NCBI GenBank assembly: GCA_006226595.1
Contig: SBGP01000066.1
Location: 1-64,000 of the forward strand
DNA length: 64,000 nt
DNA from: Deltaproteobacteria bacterium
GTDB taxonomy: Bacteria > Myxococcota_A > UBA796 > GCA-2862545
Reading direction: 5' to 3'
The notes below the pieces were generated by a model that was given only the letters and a program-made list of their open reading frames with translations, was not told the DNA's origin and searched no databases. The position numbers were made by a program, and so were the translations under genes. Positions within the stretch are counted from its first letter, which is position 1. Each line of letters opens with the position of its first letter. Positions 7,002-14,848 of the stretch are shown one piece after another.

Positions 7002-7669
7002 CTCACGCCAAGGCGCACCTCGCCGCTGCGCTGCTCACCGTCGGACTCGCGTCCGCCGCGCCCCGGGCCGAGGCGCTCGACCCGTTCATGTGGGGTGTGG
7101 GGCCGCGAATCGGCACCAACGCCATCCCGGCGGCCTACCCGCTGACCCTGCCGCCGTACCTCCGCGATCCGGACAATGGCAGCACCATCGAGCGCACCAG
7201 CGGCGACCTGTTCGTGGGCGTCGACGCCGTGTACTACGCGACCGGCCACACGCGGGTCGGACTGCTCGGTGGCATCGGCTTCGGGCTCGGCTCGCCGTTC
7301 TTCGATGGGCACGTGATCTTCCGCTACAACTACGTCTCGCAGACCGGCGCCATGGACTTCCTGCTCGGTGGCGGCGCTGGCTTCGGCACGTCGAAGTGGT
7401 CGGGTGAGCGCTCCGAGTCCCTGCGCGTTCCGTACTACCCGCTGCGCGCCGAGGCTTCCGCACTCGTGCGCGACAACAGCCGCGGCTACCAGGGCACGGT
7501 GTTCTTCCAGTACAACCTGCCCGCGAACCACTTCTACACGAACGCCGACGGCGTCGATGTCGACATCGGCACCGGTATCTACCCGACACTCGGCATCGAG
7601 TTCAGCGTGCTGTTCGGCGACTTCACGCCGCCGCGTCCCCGCCGTCGCACCGAGAGCCCGAGCAAGTAG
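6998..7669 (+). CDS. predicted outer-membrane protein, unknown function
   Basis: A 223-residue protein I do not recognise by family. A signal peptide ending near APRAEA precedes a Gly- and aromatic-rich sequence with alternating strands such as HTRVGLLGGIGFGLG and MDFLLGGGAGFGT, and it ends in LGIEFSVLFGDF plus a short basic tail. This pattern is typical of small 8-stranded outer-membrane barrels. ATG at 6998 overlaps the stop of the SGNH-like gene (ATGA), so the two are co-translated and both are exported. Its stop codon abuts the stop of the convergent phosphotransferase gene with no spacing. Confidence 0.65.
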   Translation: MTHAKAHLAAALLTVGLASAAPRAEALDPFMWGVGPRIGTNAIPAAYPLTLPPYLRDPDNGSTIERTSGDLFVGVDAVYYATGHTRVGLLGGIGFGLGSPFFDGHVIFRYNYVSQTGAMDFLLGGGAGFGTSKWSGERSESLRVPYYPLRAEASALVRDNSRGYQGTVFFQYNLPANHFYTNADGVDVDIGTGIYPTLGIEFSVLFGDFTPPRPRRRTESPSK

Positions 7670-8659
7670 TCAGGCGGCGACGAAGGTCCGGCACCGGGTG
7701 ATCACGCGCTCGGTGACCGGGGCGCGATGCTCCACGAGGTCGGCCACGTCGATGCGATCGGCGAGCCACGCGAGGATGGTCATCTCGCGGACCATCGCCC
7801 ACACGGCGATGCGCTCGTCGAGGTGGTCCGGCAGCGAGCCGACGCTGGCGTAGCCGTCGAGGAAGGCCGCGCACAGTGCGCCGGGCTCCCCCTCGGTGGC
7901 TTCCCGGAAGCGCAGGGAGTTCCAGGTCGTCGCGATGTCGAGGGCTGGCGTGCCCACGCCCATGTCGTCGAAGTCGATGGCCTTGGCGCGCCCGTCCTCG
8001 AACAGGATGTTCCCGAGGTGGAGGTCCGCGTGGATGACACGCGGGGCGAGGGGAGGAAGGCTGGCGAGCTGCCCGCGCAGCGTCGCCTCGGTCGCGGCGA
8101 TGAGCTGTCGCTGCTCGTCGGTCAACCAGGGGATGGCGTCGATGTTGCCAAAGCCGCCGCGGAGGATGTGGTCGAGGTCGAGCGGAGGTCGCTCGAAGCC
8201 CGCGGGAGGCTCGAACAGTTCGCCCGCCGCGTGGAGGCCGGCCATGAGCACGCCGACGCGACGCGCCTGTGGCGGCTTCGGACGGTTGTAGTGCATGCGA
8301 CCGGTCTGCCAGCGGAGCAGGGTCACCCGCCGCGTGTGCGGTACGTCCTCGCGGCCGTGGTGCACCAGAAGGTCGCCGTTCCGCGTGGGGATCGGGGTGG
8401 GCACGTCGTGGCCGAGGTCGCGGAGGAAGCCGAGGAACGCGAGCTCGGAGCGAATCGCGGCATCGCTGTGGTAGCCGTGGCGGTGCACCCGGAGCAGAAA
8501 GCGCCCCTCGCGGGCATCCACGCGGAAGGTGGCGTTCTCACCGTGTCCGAGGGGCTTCAGCGTCGGTTGGGTGAGGGCCCACGACCCGAGGGCTTCCCGG
8601 GCGAGGCGAGCGAGCCGAGCGACCTGCGTGCGCTGGGCGAGCTCGGTCCAGGGCTTCAT
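7670..8659 (-). CDS. aminoglycoside-phosphotransferase-fold kinase (SrkA-like)
   Basis: A 329-residue cytoplasmic kinase of the APH/choline-kinase/SrkA group. Visible motifs are the nucleotide loop GHGENATFRV, the catalytic loop VIHADLHLGNILF (HxDxHxxN) and the metal motif AIDFDDMGVG. The N-terminal lobe resembles the stress-response Ser/Thr kinase SrkA (YihE). Homoserine kinase II is an alternative, and the neighbouring Cys/Met-metabolism gene makes amino-acid chemistry conceivable, but nothing in the sequence fixes the substrate. ATG at 8659 overlaps the upstream gene stop by 4 bases, so it is translationally coupled to the PLP enzyme. Confidence 0.78.
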   Translation of the reverse strand: MKPWTELAQRTQVARLARLAREALGSWALTQPTLKPLGHGENATFRVDAREGRFLLRVHRHGYHSDAAIRSELAFLGFLRDLGHDVPTPIPTRNGDLLVHHGREDVPHTRRVTLLRWQTGRMHYNRPKPPQARRVGVLMAGLHAAGELFEPPAGFERPPLDLDHILRGGFGNIDAIPWLTDEQRQLIAATEATLRGQLASLPPLAPRVIHADLHLGNILFEDGRAKAIDFDDMGVGTPALDIATTWNSLRFREATEGEPGALCAAFLDGYASVGSLPDHLDERIAVWAMVREMTILAWLADRIDVADLVEHRAPVTERVITRCRTFVAA

Positions 8660-9798
8660 GCCCGCTCCAGCGCCTGCAGGAAGTCCGCCGCCAGGTCTTC
8701 GGGGTCCTCGATGCCCACGGCGACCCGCACGAGGCCGTCGGCGATGCCGGTGGCCCGGCGCCACTCGGCCGGCATGCTCGCGTGCGACGACTGAGCGGGC
8801 AGCGTGATCAGCGTCTCCACGCCACCGAGGCTGGGGGCGAGGATGGGGATCTCGAGAGCCGAGACCACGGCCATCGCCGCTTCGGCGCCGCCGACCAGCT
8901 CGAAGGCCAGCATTGCGCCGGTGTCGTCGAACCACTCCGCGCAGCGCTCGTGGCTCGGGTGCTCGGTGAGCGAGGGGTAGTAGACCCGAGCGACCTCGGG
9001 ATGATCGGCGAGGAGCTCCGCGAGCTTGCGGGCGCCCGCACTTGCCGCGCGCACCCGCAGCGGCAGCGTCTTCATGCCGCGCTCGAGCAGCCAGGCGGCG
9101 TGCGGGTCGAGCGAACCGCCGAGAAGGTTCAGCGTCCGCCGCGCCTCGAGCACGTGCGCAGCGTCTCCGGCGACGACGCCGGCGCACAGGTCGGAGTGGC
9201 CATTGAGTGACTTGGTGGCGCTGTGGACCTCGAGATCGAACCCGAGCTCGGCCGGACGGAAGATCGCGGGACCGGCGAAGGTGTTGTCGATCACCGAAAC
9301 GAGCCCGTTCTCGCGCGCGAACGCGGCGATGCCGGGCAGATCCGCGATCGAGAGCAGCGGGTTGGTCAGCGCTTCGCAGTAGAAGGCCTTCGTCTTGTCG
9401 GTGAGCGCCTCGCGCCACGCCTCCTCGTGGTCGTCGACGAAGTGCACCTGGATGCCGAGTCGCGGGAACAGCTTCGTGAACAGGCTGTGGGTGCCGCCAT
9501 AGAGCCCCCGCTGCGCGAGCAGCTCGTCGCCCGCGGAGAGCACCGAGAGCAGGGCGGCGCTGATCGCGGCCATGCCGCTCGCGGTGACGAGGGCGTCGTC
9601 GTAGCCGGTGGCGGCGGCCAGCTTCTTGTGCAAACCCGTGTGGGTCGGCGTGTTGGACAGGCGGGCGTAGCGGATGTCGTCGTAGCTCCGCCCCTCTTCC
9701 TCGGCGAAGGTCGCGGACTGGAAGATCGGCGGGACGACGGCGCCTTCGACCAGGGGCTCGCCGGAGTGAAGCAGGCGGGTGGACAGGCGTCGCGACAT
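8656..9798 (-). CDS. cystathionine gamma-synthase/lyase family PLP enzyme
   Basis: A 380-residue fold-type I PLP enzyme of the Cys/Met metabolism family, which catalyses gamma- or beta-replacement/elimination in transsulfuration or direct sulfhydrylation. Visible features are YARLSNTPTH near the substrate loop, the PLP-stacking Tyr in LYGGTHS, DNTFAGP, and the Schiff-base lysine in HSATKSLNGHSD. The C-terminal arginine motif SLGGVETLITLPAQSSHA is intact. Synthase, gamma-lyase and methionine gamma-lyase cannot be told apart here. ATG at 9798 has GGAGGAG upstream. It is the first gene of a two-gene unit with the APH-fold kinase. Confidence 0.88.
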   Translation of the reverse strand: MSRRLSTRLLHSGEPLVEGAVVPPIFQSATFAEEEGRSYDDIRYARLSNTPTHTGLHKKLAAATGYDDALVTASGMAAISAALLSVLSAGDELLAQRGLYGGTHSLFTKLFPRLGIQVHFVDDHEEAWREALTDKTKAFYCEALTNPLLSIADLPGIAAFARENGLVSVIDNTFAGPAIFRPAELGFDLEVHSATKSLNGHSDLCAGVVAGDAAHVLEARRTLNLLGGSLDPHAAWLLERGMKTLPLRVRAASAGARKLAELLADHPEVARVYYPSLTEHPSHERCAEWFDDTGAMLAFELVGGAEAAMAVVSALEIPILAPSLGGVETLITLPAQSSHASMPAEWRRATGIADGLVRVAVGIEDPEDLAADFLQALERA

Positions 9799-9890
9799 GG
9801 CTCCTCCACGCGCAGGACACGTGGACGGTGCCACCGCGCGGATGGGAGGCTACCCCTTCGGTGCCGACCTTGTCGGCGAGGAGGAGACGC

Positions 9891-11003
9891 GTGTCCGAAC
9901 TCATCCCCCGGGCGGCGGCGGTAAGCCGCTGGGAGAGCGCATCGAGCGAGGTGGCCCAGGCCCTGTCGCAGAACCTCGTGCTCGCGTTCCTGGGATCCGC
10001 ATCGAGCGGCAAGGACTCGGCGATCCGCGCGCTGTTCGGCGTCGACTTCGGAGAGGTCTCGCCGATCCCCGGATCGACGGCCGAGGTGCGCGTGGCACCC
10101 CTCGACGAGGAGGGGCGGGTGATGATCTGCAACGCTCCGGGCTTTGGCGACGTGCGGGAACGCGTCGATGCGCAGGCGCGCTCGGTGCTCCAGCACATGG
10201 ACCTCGCGGTGTACGTGCTCAACTGCGAAGGCGGCGCGACGATCGACGAGAAGCGCGATCTGGACGCGATCCGCGCCCTCGGCCGCCCGGTCCTCGTGGC
10301 CCTGAACAAGATCGATCTCATTCGGCCGCACCAGCGCGAGGCCTTCGTCGCCGCGACCCTCGATCAGCTCGGCGTCGATGCCAGGGACGCAGTGGTCACC
10401 GCCTTCGACCCGCTTCCGGCGCTGTCCCCGGATCCGCTGGGTATCGAGGAGGTCTCGGAGTGGATCTTCCGGACCCTGGACAAGCAGGGCAAGGCGCTGC
10501 TGTTCGCGAAGCAGCTACGGAACAAGGCCGCGGCGTGCGAGCCGCTGATCCGCTCGGCGGCGCGCGCCGCGATGGCTGCCGGCGCCATCCCCGTGCCCGG
10601 GGCCGACATGACCGCGGTGACCGCGGTGCAGGTGAAGCTGATCACCGACATCGCCGCCGTGCACAACAAGGACATGGGCCGCGACCTCGTGCTGTTCATC
10701 CTCGGCGAGGCGCTGGCGGGCACGAGCAAGGGCTTCATCCGCTGGGCGGTGCGGGCGCTGAAGGGCGCCGGGTGGATTCCGGGAGCGCAGCTTGCCCACT
10801 TCGCGACCAGCGCCCTCGGCGCGAGCATTGCGGGGGCGACGACCTATGGGGTCGGCAAGGCGGCGATCGCGTTCATGCAGCGCGGACCCGACATGACCCC
10901 GGATCAGCTGCGCGAGGTCTTCGACGCGGCGGCTCACGTGTACCGCGAGAAGCTGGCCGCCGAGGATGCGCAGTACGTCGATGTCGAGGTCATCGAGGAG
11001 TGA
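9891..11003 (+). CDS. GTPase with DUF697-like C-terminal region, noncanonical P-loop
   Basis: A 370-residue TRAFAC-type GTPase. G1 reads GSASSGKDS (residues 35-43), where the usual Mg-coordinating Ser/Thr is Asp42. The switch-II G3 motif is NAPG (80-83) instead of DxxG. G4 NKID (138-141) is canonical. The C-terminal half carries small-residue-rich hydrophobic segments (AAMAAGAIPVPGADM and a later Ala/Gly stretch), resembling the DUF697 region of YcjF-type membrane-associated GTPases. GTG at 9891 follows GGAGGAG. The stop overlaps the start of a second GTPase gene as GTGA. The pair shares the odd P-loop and may form a heterodimer or sequential switch; the process is unknown. Confidence 0.75.
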   Translation: MSELIPRAAAVSRWESASSEVAQALSQNLVLAFLGSASSGKDSAIRALFGVDFGEVSPIPGSTAEVRVAPLDEEGRVMICNAPGFGDVRERVDAQARSVLQHMDLAVYVLNCEGGATIDEKRDLDAIRALGRPVLVALNKIDLIRPHQREAFVAATLDQLGVDARDAVVTAFDPLPALSPDPLGIEEVSEWIFRTLDKQGKALLFAKQLRNKAAACEPLIRSAARAAMAAGAIPVPGADMTAVTAVQVKLITDIAAVHNKDMGRDLVLFILGEALAGTSKGFIRWAVRALKGAGWIPGAQLAHFATSALGASIAGATTYGVGKAAIAFMQRGPDMTPDQLREVFDAAAHVYREKLAAEDAQYVDVEVIEE

Positions 11004-12181
11004 CCCAGCTCACCGAGACACGCACCGACCTCGCCCGCCACGACGCCGACTCGCTCGCCGAGCTCTTGCGTCGCTGCCATCGCGAAGAGCTGCTCCCGCT
11101 GGCCCGGCGGCTGGGCGTGAATCCGCATGGGCTGGGGCTCGACCACCTGGCGACGAACATCGGCCGCACCCTGAGACGCAAGGGGTCGAGCGGCTTCGCG
11201 AACCTGTTCCGCGGGGGCCAGGGGCCGACCTACGAGGCTGTGCTCGAGCGGCTCGTCCGCAAGGCGGGCATGGTCCCGGGGGCCGATGCCGAGCGCATGG
11301 AGCGCGCGCTCATGGAGTGGGTGCTCCGCAAGAGCTGGGAGGCCATGGAAGACGAGGAACGCCAGGTCGTGTGGGCGGACCTCGAGCTCGTTGGTCCGGT
11401 TCCCGACGACGGCACCGAGGCCCTCGAGACCGCGCGCCAGTCGCTCGGTGGCCGGTTTGCGTGGAACCTGGCGCGGCTCACCGGCTTCGGTGCGGCCTCC
11501 GTCGCGGGCTTCGCGCTCCCACTGCTCATGCCCATCGCCGGCTGCGCGACCCTGTTCTACCTCTCCCGCCCCAACGACGCCGAGGTCCTGCCGGCCGTGC
11601 TCGAGGTCGGGCGCCTGCGTCAGCAGCTGCGGCACCGCGTCACGGTCGGAGTCGTGGGCTCGCCCTCGTCGGGCAAGGATGCGGCCATCGGTGCGATCTT
11701 TGGCCTCGACACGGGCAACGTGAACCCCGTGGCCGGCTCGACCAAGGAGGTCGCCATTCTCCGCCTGCCGGAGGCGACGTCGCTGTGGGTGGTGAACACG
11801 CCGGGCATGGGCGACATCATCGAGTCGGTCACCGAGGAGGCGCGCCAGGTGCTCGCGTTCATCGATGTGTTCGTCTACGTGGTCAATGCGCAGGGCGGTG
11901 TGCAGGCGCGCGAGCAGGCCGACTATGCGATGTGTCAGCGCTCGGGCCGGCCCGTCCTCGCCGTGGTGAACAAGATCGACACCCTGCGCGAGGACCAGCG
12001 CGACAGCTACCTCGCGGACGCCCGGACCAAGCTCGACGCACCCGAGGAGGACTTCCTCGCTGCCGCCTTCGATCCGCTGCCACAGCTGTCCGAGACGCCC
12101 ATCGGCGTGGACGAGGTTCGGGCGTGGCTCACGACGCACCTCGACGAGCTCGGCAAGGACACCCGCGAGCTGCCCTGGTAG
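11000..12181 (+). CDS. UPF0174 (YaaW)-like domain fused to a GTPase
   Basis: A 393-residue protein. Residues about 15-145 (AELLRRCHREELLPLARRL, a GGQG turn, long helices) resemble the UPF0174/YaaW family. A hydrophobic hairpin at about 160-190 probably enters the membrane. The C-terminal GTPase domain has G1 GSPSSGKDA (220-228), again with Asp after the P-loop Lys, G3 NTPG (266-269) and G4 NKID. G domain and partner domains are in the opposite order to the upstream gene. GTG at 11000 overlaps the previous stop (GTGA), giving tight coupling. Function unknown; a membrane-associated GTPase pair is the simplest reading. Confidence 0.7.
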   Translation: MTQLTETRTDLARHDADSLAELLRRCHREELLPLARRLGVNPHGLGLDHLATNIGRTLRRKGSSGFANLFRGGQGPTYEAVLERLVRKAGMVPGADAERMERALMEWVLRKSWEAMEDEERQVVWADLELVGPVPDDGTEALETARQSLGGRFAWNLARLTGFGAASVAGFALPLLMPIAGCATLFYLSRPNDAEVLPAVLEVGRLRQQLRHRVTVGVVGSPSSGKDAAIGAIFGLDTGNVNPVAGSTKEVAILRLPEATSLWVVNTPGMGDIIESVTEEARQVLAFIDVFVYVVNAQGGVQAREQADYAMCQRSGRPVLAVVNKIDTLREDQRDSYLADARTKLDAPEEDFLAAAFDPLPQLSETPIGVDEVRAWLTTHLDELGKDTRELPW

Positions 12182-12193
12182 GGGACGGCCAAG

Positions 12194-12219
12194 AAAAAAG
12201 GGACCGCCGAGGCAGTCCC
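12194..12219 (-). terminator. rho-independent terminator between convergent genes
   Basis: On the minus strand, a 9-base stem (arms 12211-12219 and 12200-12208, 2-base loop, one mismatch) is followed directly by six T residues. It terminates the acyl-CoA synthetase transcript. The plus-strand tail is not T-rich, so it may be weak for the GTPase pair. Confidence 0.8.
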
Positions 12220-12241
12220 TTCACGTTCCAGCAAGCAGCGC

Positions 12242-14077
12242 CTAGGACGGCTTCTTCTTGTTGTACATCGCCTCGATCTCGTCGGCGTAGCGCTCGTGCA
12301 CGACCTTGCGCTTCACCTTGAGCGAGGCGGTGAGCAGCCCGCTGTCGGTCGTCATCGGCTCGACGAGGTGGAAGTACTTGATGCTCTCGTACGAGGCGAG
12401 GGTGCTGTTCACCTCGTCGACGTGCGCCTGCACCGCCTGCTTCACCGCATCTCCGAACGGATCGGGCTCGACGCCGTTCTGCGCGGCCCAGTCGGGGATC
12501 TCCTCGGTGTCGACCGCGATGAGGGCGGTGACGTAGTTGCGGTGGTCCGCGATGGTCACCGCCTCCTGGATGATCGGCAGGTTCTTGAGGCGACCCTCGA
12601 GCTTGGCCGGCGCGATGTACTTGCCGCCGGAGGTCTTCATGAGCTCCTTCTTGCGGCCGGTGATCTTCACGAAGCCATCGCTGTCGACGGAGCCGAGGTC
12701 ACCGGTGCAGAACCAGCCTTCGTCGTCGAACGCGTCCTTGGTCGCGTCTTCGCGGTTGAGGTAGCCCGGGGTGATGTTCGGGCCCTTGGCGAGGATCTCG
12801 CCGTCGTCGGCGATCTTGATCGTCACGCCGGGAAGCGCGGGACCGACGGTGCCGATGCGGATGCGGCCCGGCAGGTTCGCGGTCAGGCCCGGGCAGGTCT
12901 CGGTGAGGCCGTAGGCCTCGAGCAGGTCGAGGCCCATGGCCATGAAGAACTCGTGCACCTCGGAGTTGAGCGGTGCGGAGCCCGAGAGCAGCACGAACGA
13001 GCGCGTGAAGCCGAGGGCGTCACGAAGCTTGGAGAGCACCACCTTGTCGGCGATGCGGAACTTGAGCTTGGTGAACAGCGGCAGCGGCTGACCGGTGCAG
13101 CGGTACGGAATCGTCGCCTTGCCGGCGTTGAGCGCGCTGTGGAACAGCTTCTGGCGAAGCGGCGGTGCACCCGCGACCTTGCCCTCGATCTTCGCCTTCA
13201 TCTTCTCGAAGACGCGCGGAGCGGCGGGGAAGAAGCCCGGCTTGGTCGCGACCAGGTCGTCGACCAGCGTCGGCACCGACGAGATCACGATCGGCGAGTC
13301 GAAGAACGGGCCACCGAACTCGATGAGCCGGCCGAAGGAGTGGGCGAGGGGCAGGAACAGGAACAGGCCGCCCTCGCGCACTTCGTCGCGGAACAGGCCG
13401 GTGGTGCCGATGTTCTCGATCATCGACAGCATGTTCTCGTTGGTCTGGATGACCGCCTTCGGCGGACCCGTGGTACCCGAGGTGTACGTGTAGGTGCACG
13501 TCTCGTTGCGGTCGCGGGCGCCGCTGCGCTTGGCGCGCTCGGCGGCGGTCTCCTGGAGCTTCTCGCGGCCGCGGGCCTCGAGGTCGGCCAGCGACTCCCA
13601 GTCGTCCGCGGGCTCGACGCCCTCGGGGTTCATGACGACGATGTGCTGGAGCTTCACCGCCTCGGGGCCGTACGGGTGATCGAAGAAGGTGAAGCCCTTG
13701 CGCATCTCGCGGACCTTCGCGAGCTGGGCGGCATCCTCGACGATCGAGATCACGCTGTCGGTGTCGGCGTGCATGTAGCCGACCTCTTCGGGGAGCAGCG
13801 TGGCGTACACGGGCACGGTGCGCAGTCCGACGGACAGGGCCGCGAAGTCGCAGGCGATCCAGTCCTCGGAGGTGTTGCCGAGGATGGCGATGGCCGCGTG
13901 GTCGGCGAGGTCGTCGATCGCGGTGAGCAGGCCCGAGGCGATGGCCTCCATGCGCTCGCCGAGCTCGGCGTAGCTGATGTCGGTCCAGGTGTCGCCGCGC
14001 TTGGTGCGCATGGCCGCGGCGCTGGGGCTCTCAGCGATACGACGCAGGATCATCCCGCCAATCGACGAGTCAGGCAT
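12242..14077 (-). CDS. long-chain acyl-CoA synthetase (AMP-forming)
   Basis: A 611-residue ANL-superfamily ligase that activates fatty acids to acyl-AMP and then acyl-CoA for degradation or lipid synthesis. Visible motifs are the P-loop-like YTYTSGTTGPPKAV, the A5 motif EAYGLTETCPGLTANLPG, the A7 motif GWFCTGDLG, and KITGRKKELMKTSGGKYI with the catalytic-Lys region downstream. Length and order match FadD15/long-chain Acs enzymes. ATG at 14077 is preceded by GGAGGG. It stands as a single-gene transcript ending in a terminator; the unknown gene at 14198 is upstream on the same strand. Confidence 0.93.
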   Translation of the reverse strand: MPDSSIGGMILRRIAESPSAAAMRTKRGDTWTDISYAELGERMEAIASGLLTAIDDLADHAAIAILGNTSEDWIACDFAALSVGLRTVPVYATLLPEEVGYMHADTDSVISIVEDAAQLAKVREMRKGFTFFDHPYGPEAVKLQHIVVMNPEGVEPADDWESLADLEARGREKLQETAAERAKRSGARDRNETCTYTYTSGTTGPPKAVIQTNENMLSMIENIGTTGLFRDEVREGGLFLFLPLAHSFGRLIEFGGPFFDSPIVISSVPTLVDDLVATKPGFFPAAPRVFEKMKAKIEGKVAGAPPLRQKLFHSALNAGKATIPYRCTGQPLPLFTKLKFRIADKVVLSKLRDALGFTRSFVLLSGSAPLNSEVHEFFMAMGLDLLEAYGLTETCPGLTANLPGRIRIGTVGPALPGVTIKIADDGEILAKGPNITPGYLNREDATKDAFDDEGWFCTGDLGSVDSDGFVKITGRKKELMKTSGGKYIAPAKLEGRLKNLPIIQEAVTIADHRNYVTALIAVDTEEIPDWAAQNGVEPDPFGDAVKQAVQAHVDEVNSTLASYESIKYFHLVEPMTTDSGLLTASLKVKRKVVHERYADEIEAMYNKKKPS

Positions 14078-14197
14078 GCAGTCCCTCCGTGTGCGACGGG
14101 GAGCCTAACGCATGCTTCGCGCGAATCCACGGTGTTCGCGTTCCACTGACGCGTGTTCGCGGATCACGTGCAGCGATGTGCTGCCGGGGACGGCTCG

Positions 14198-14848
14198 TCA
14201 GTCGTCGTGGCGGATGAGCAGGCCGCTGTCGGTGCACCGCGCCGCCAGGGTCTTCCACGCTCCACCGAGTCCGGCGAAGCGCGCGCGCACGACCTCGGCG
14301 GGAATCGCGATGCCATCGAGCGGATCGACGCCGGTGACGTCGGTGCCGGAGAGTCCGAGCAGCTCGGCGACCGACGGTCCCTCGAAGGGCAGGGGACCGG
14401 GCAGCTCCTCGGGAAGCTCGGCGCCGAGACCGATGAGTGCGGGCAGAGCGACGTACAGCGCCGCGTCCTCGGCGGAGACGCCGGGGAAGTCGAGGCCGTC
14501 GGCGAAGTCCTCGAAGGACCCGCCGAGCTCGTAGCGCTCGGAGGCCGCGAGCCACGCGAAGCCTCGGAAGCGGAACGGGTCGGTGATCGACGCGCCGACG
14601 GTGACGATGCCTTCCCACTCGTCGGCGACGCGACCCGCCGCGCGGATGGCGGCCTTGTCGTTCCGGCCGGCCTTGGCGTGCTCGCGCTCGATGTCCTCGA
14701 CCTCGTCGGGATCCGCCTCGCGCAGGGCCTCACGGGCCTGCACGAACAGGGCCTGGAGCGGCTCGAGGTCGCCCTCGGTCGCCGCCTGCAGCGCCGCACG
14801 CGCGCCGGCGAGCTCGGCGACGGGGTACGGGCGGACGAGGAAGGTCAT
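14198..14848 (-). CDS. hypothetical protein co-translated with a Ser/Thr kinase
   Basis: A 216-residue acidic, probably cytosolic protein that I do not recognise. It has no signal peptide or membrane segment. Helical stretches rich in Ala/Glu (residues about 10-65) precede a more hydrophobic middle (RFRGFAWLAASERYELGG) and a C-terminal part with ALPALIGLGAELPEELPG. Its ATG overlaps the stop of the upstream kinase gene (ATGA), so it is probably made with the kinase and could be its substrate or modulator. It resembles immunity- or adaptor-like small proteins only in length; no function is claimed. Confidence 0.6.
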   Translation of the reverse strand: MTFLVRPYPVAELAGARAALQAATEGDLEPLQALFVQAREALREADPDEVEDIEREHAKAGRNDKAAIRAAGRVADEWEGIVTVGASITDPFRFRGFAWLAASERYELGGSFEDFADGLDFPGVSAEDAALYVALPALIGLGAELPEELPGPLPFEGPSVAELLGLSGTDVTGVDPLDGIAIPAEVVRARFAGLGGAWKTLAARCTDSGLLIRHDD

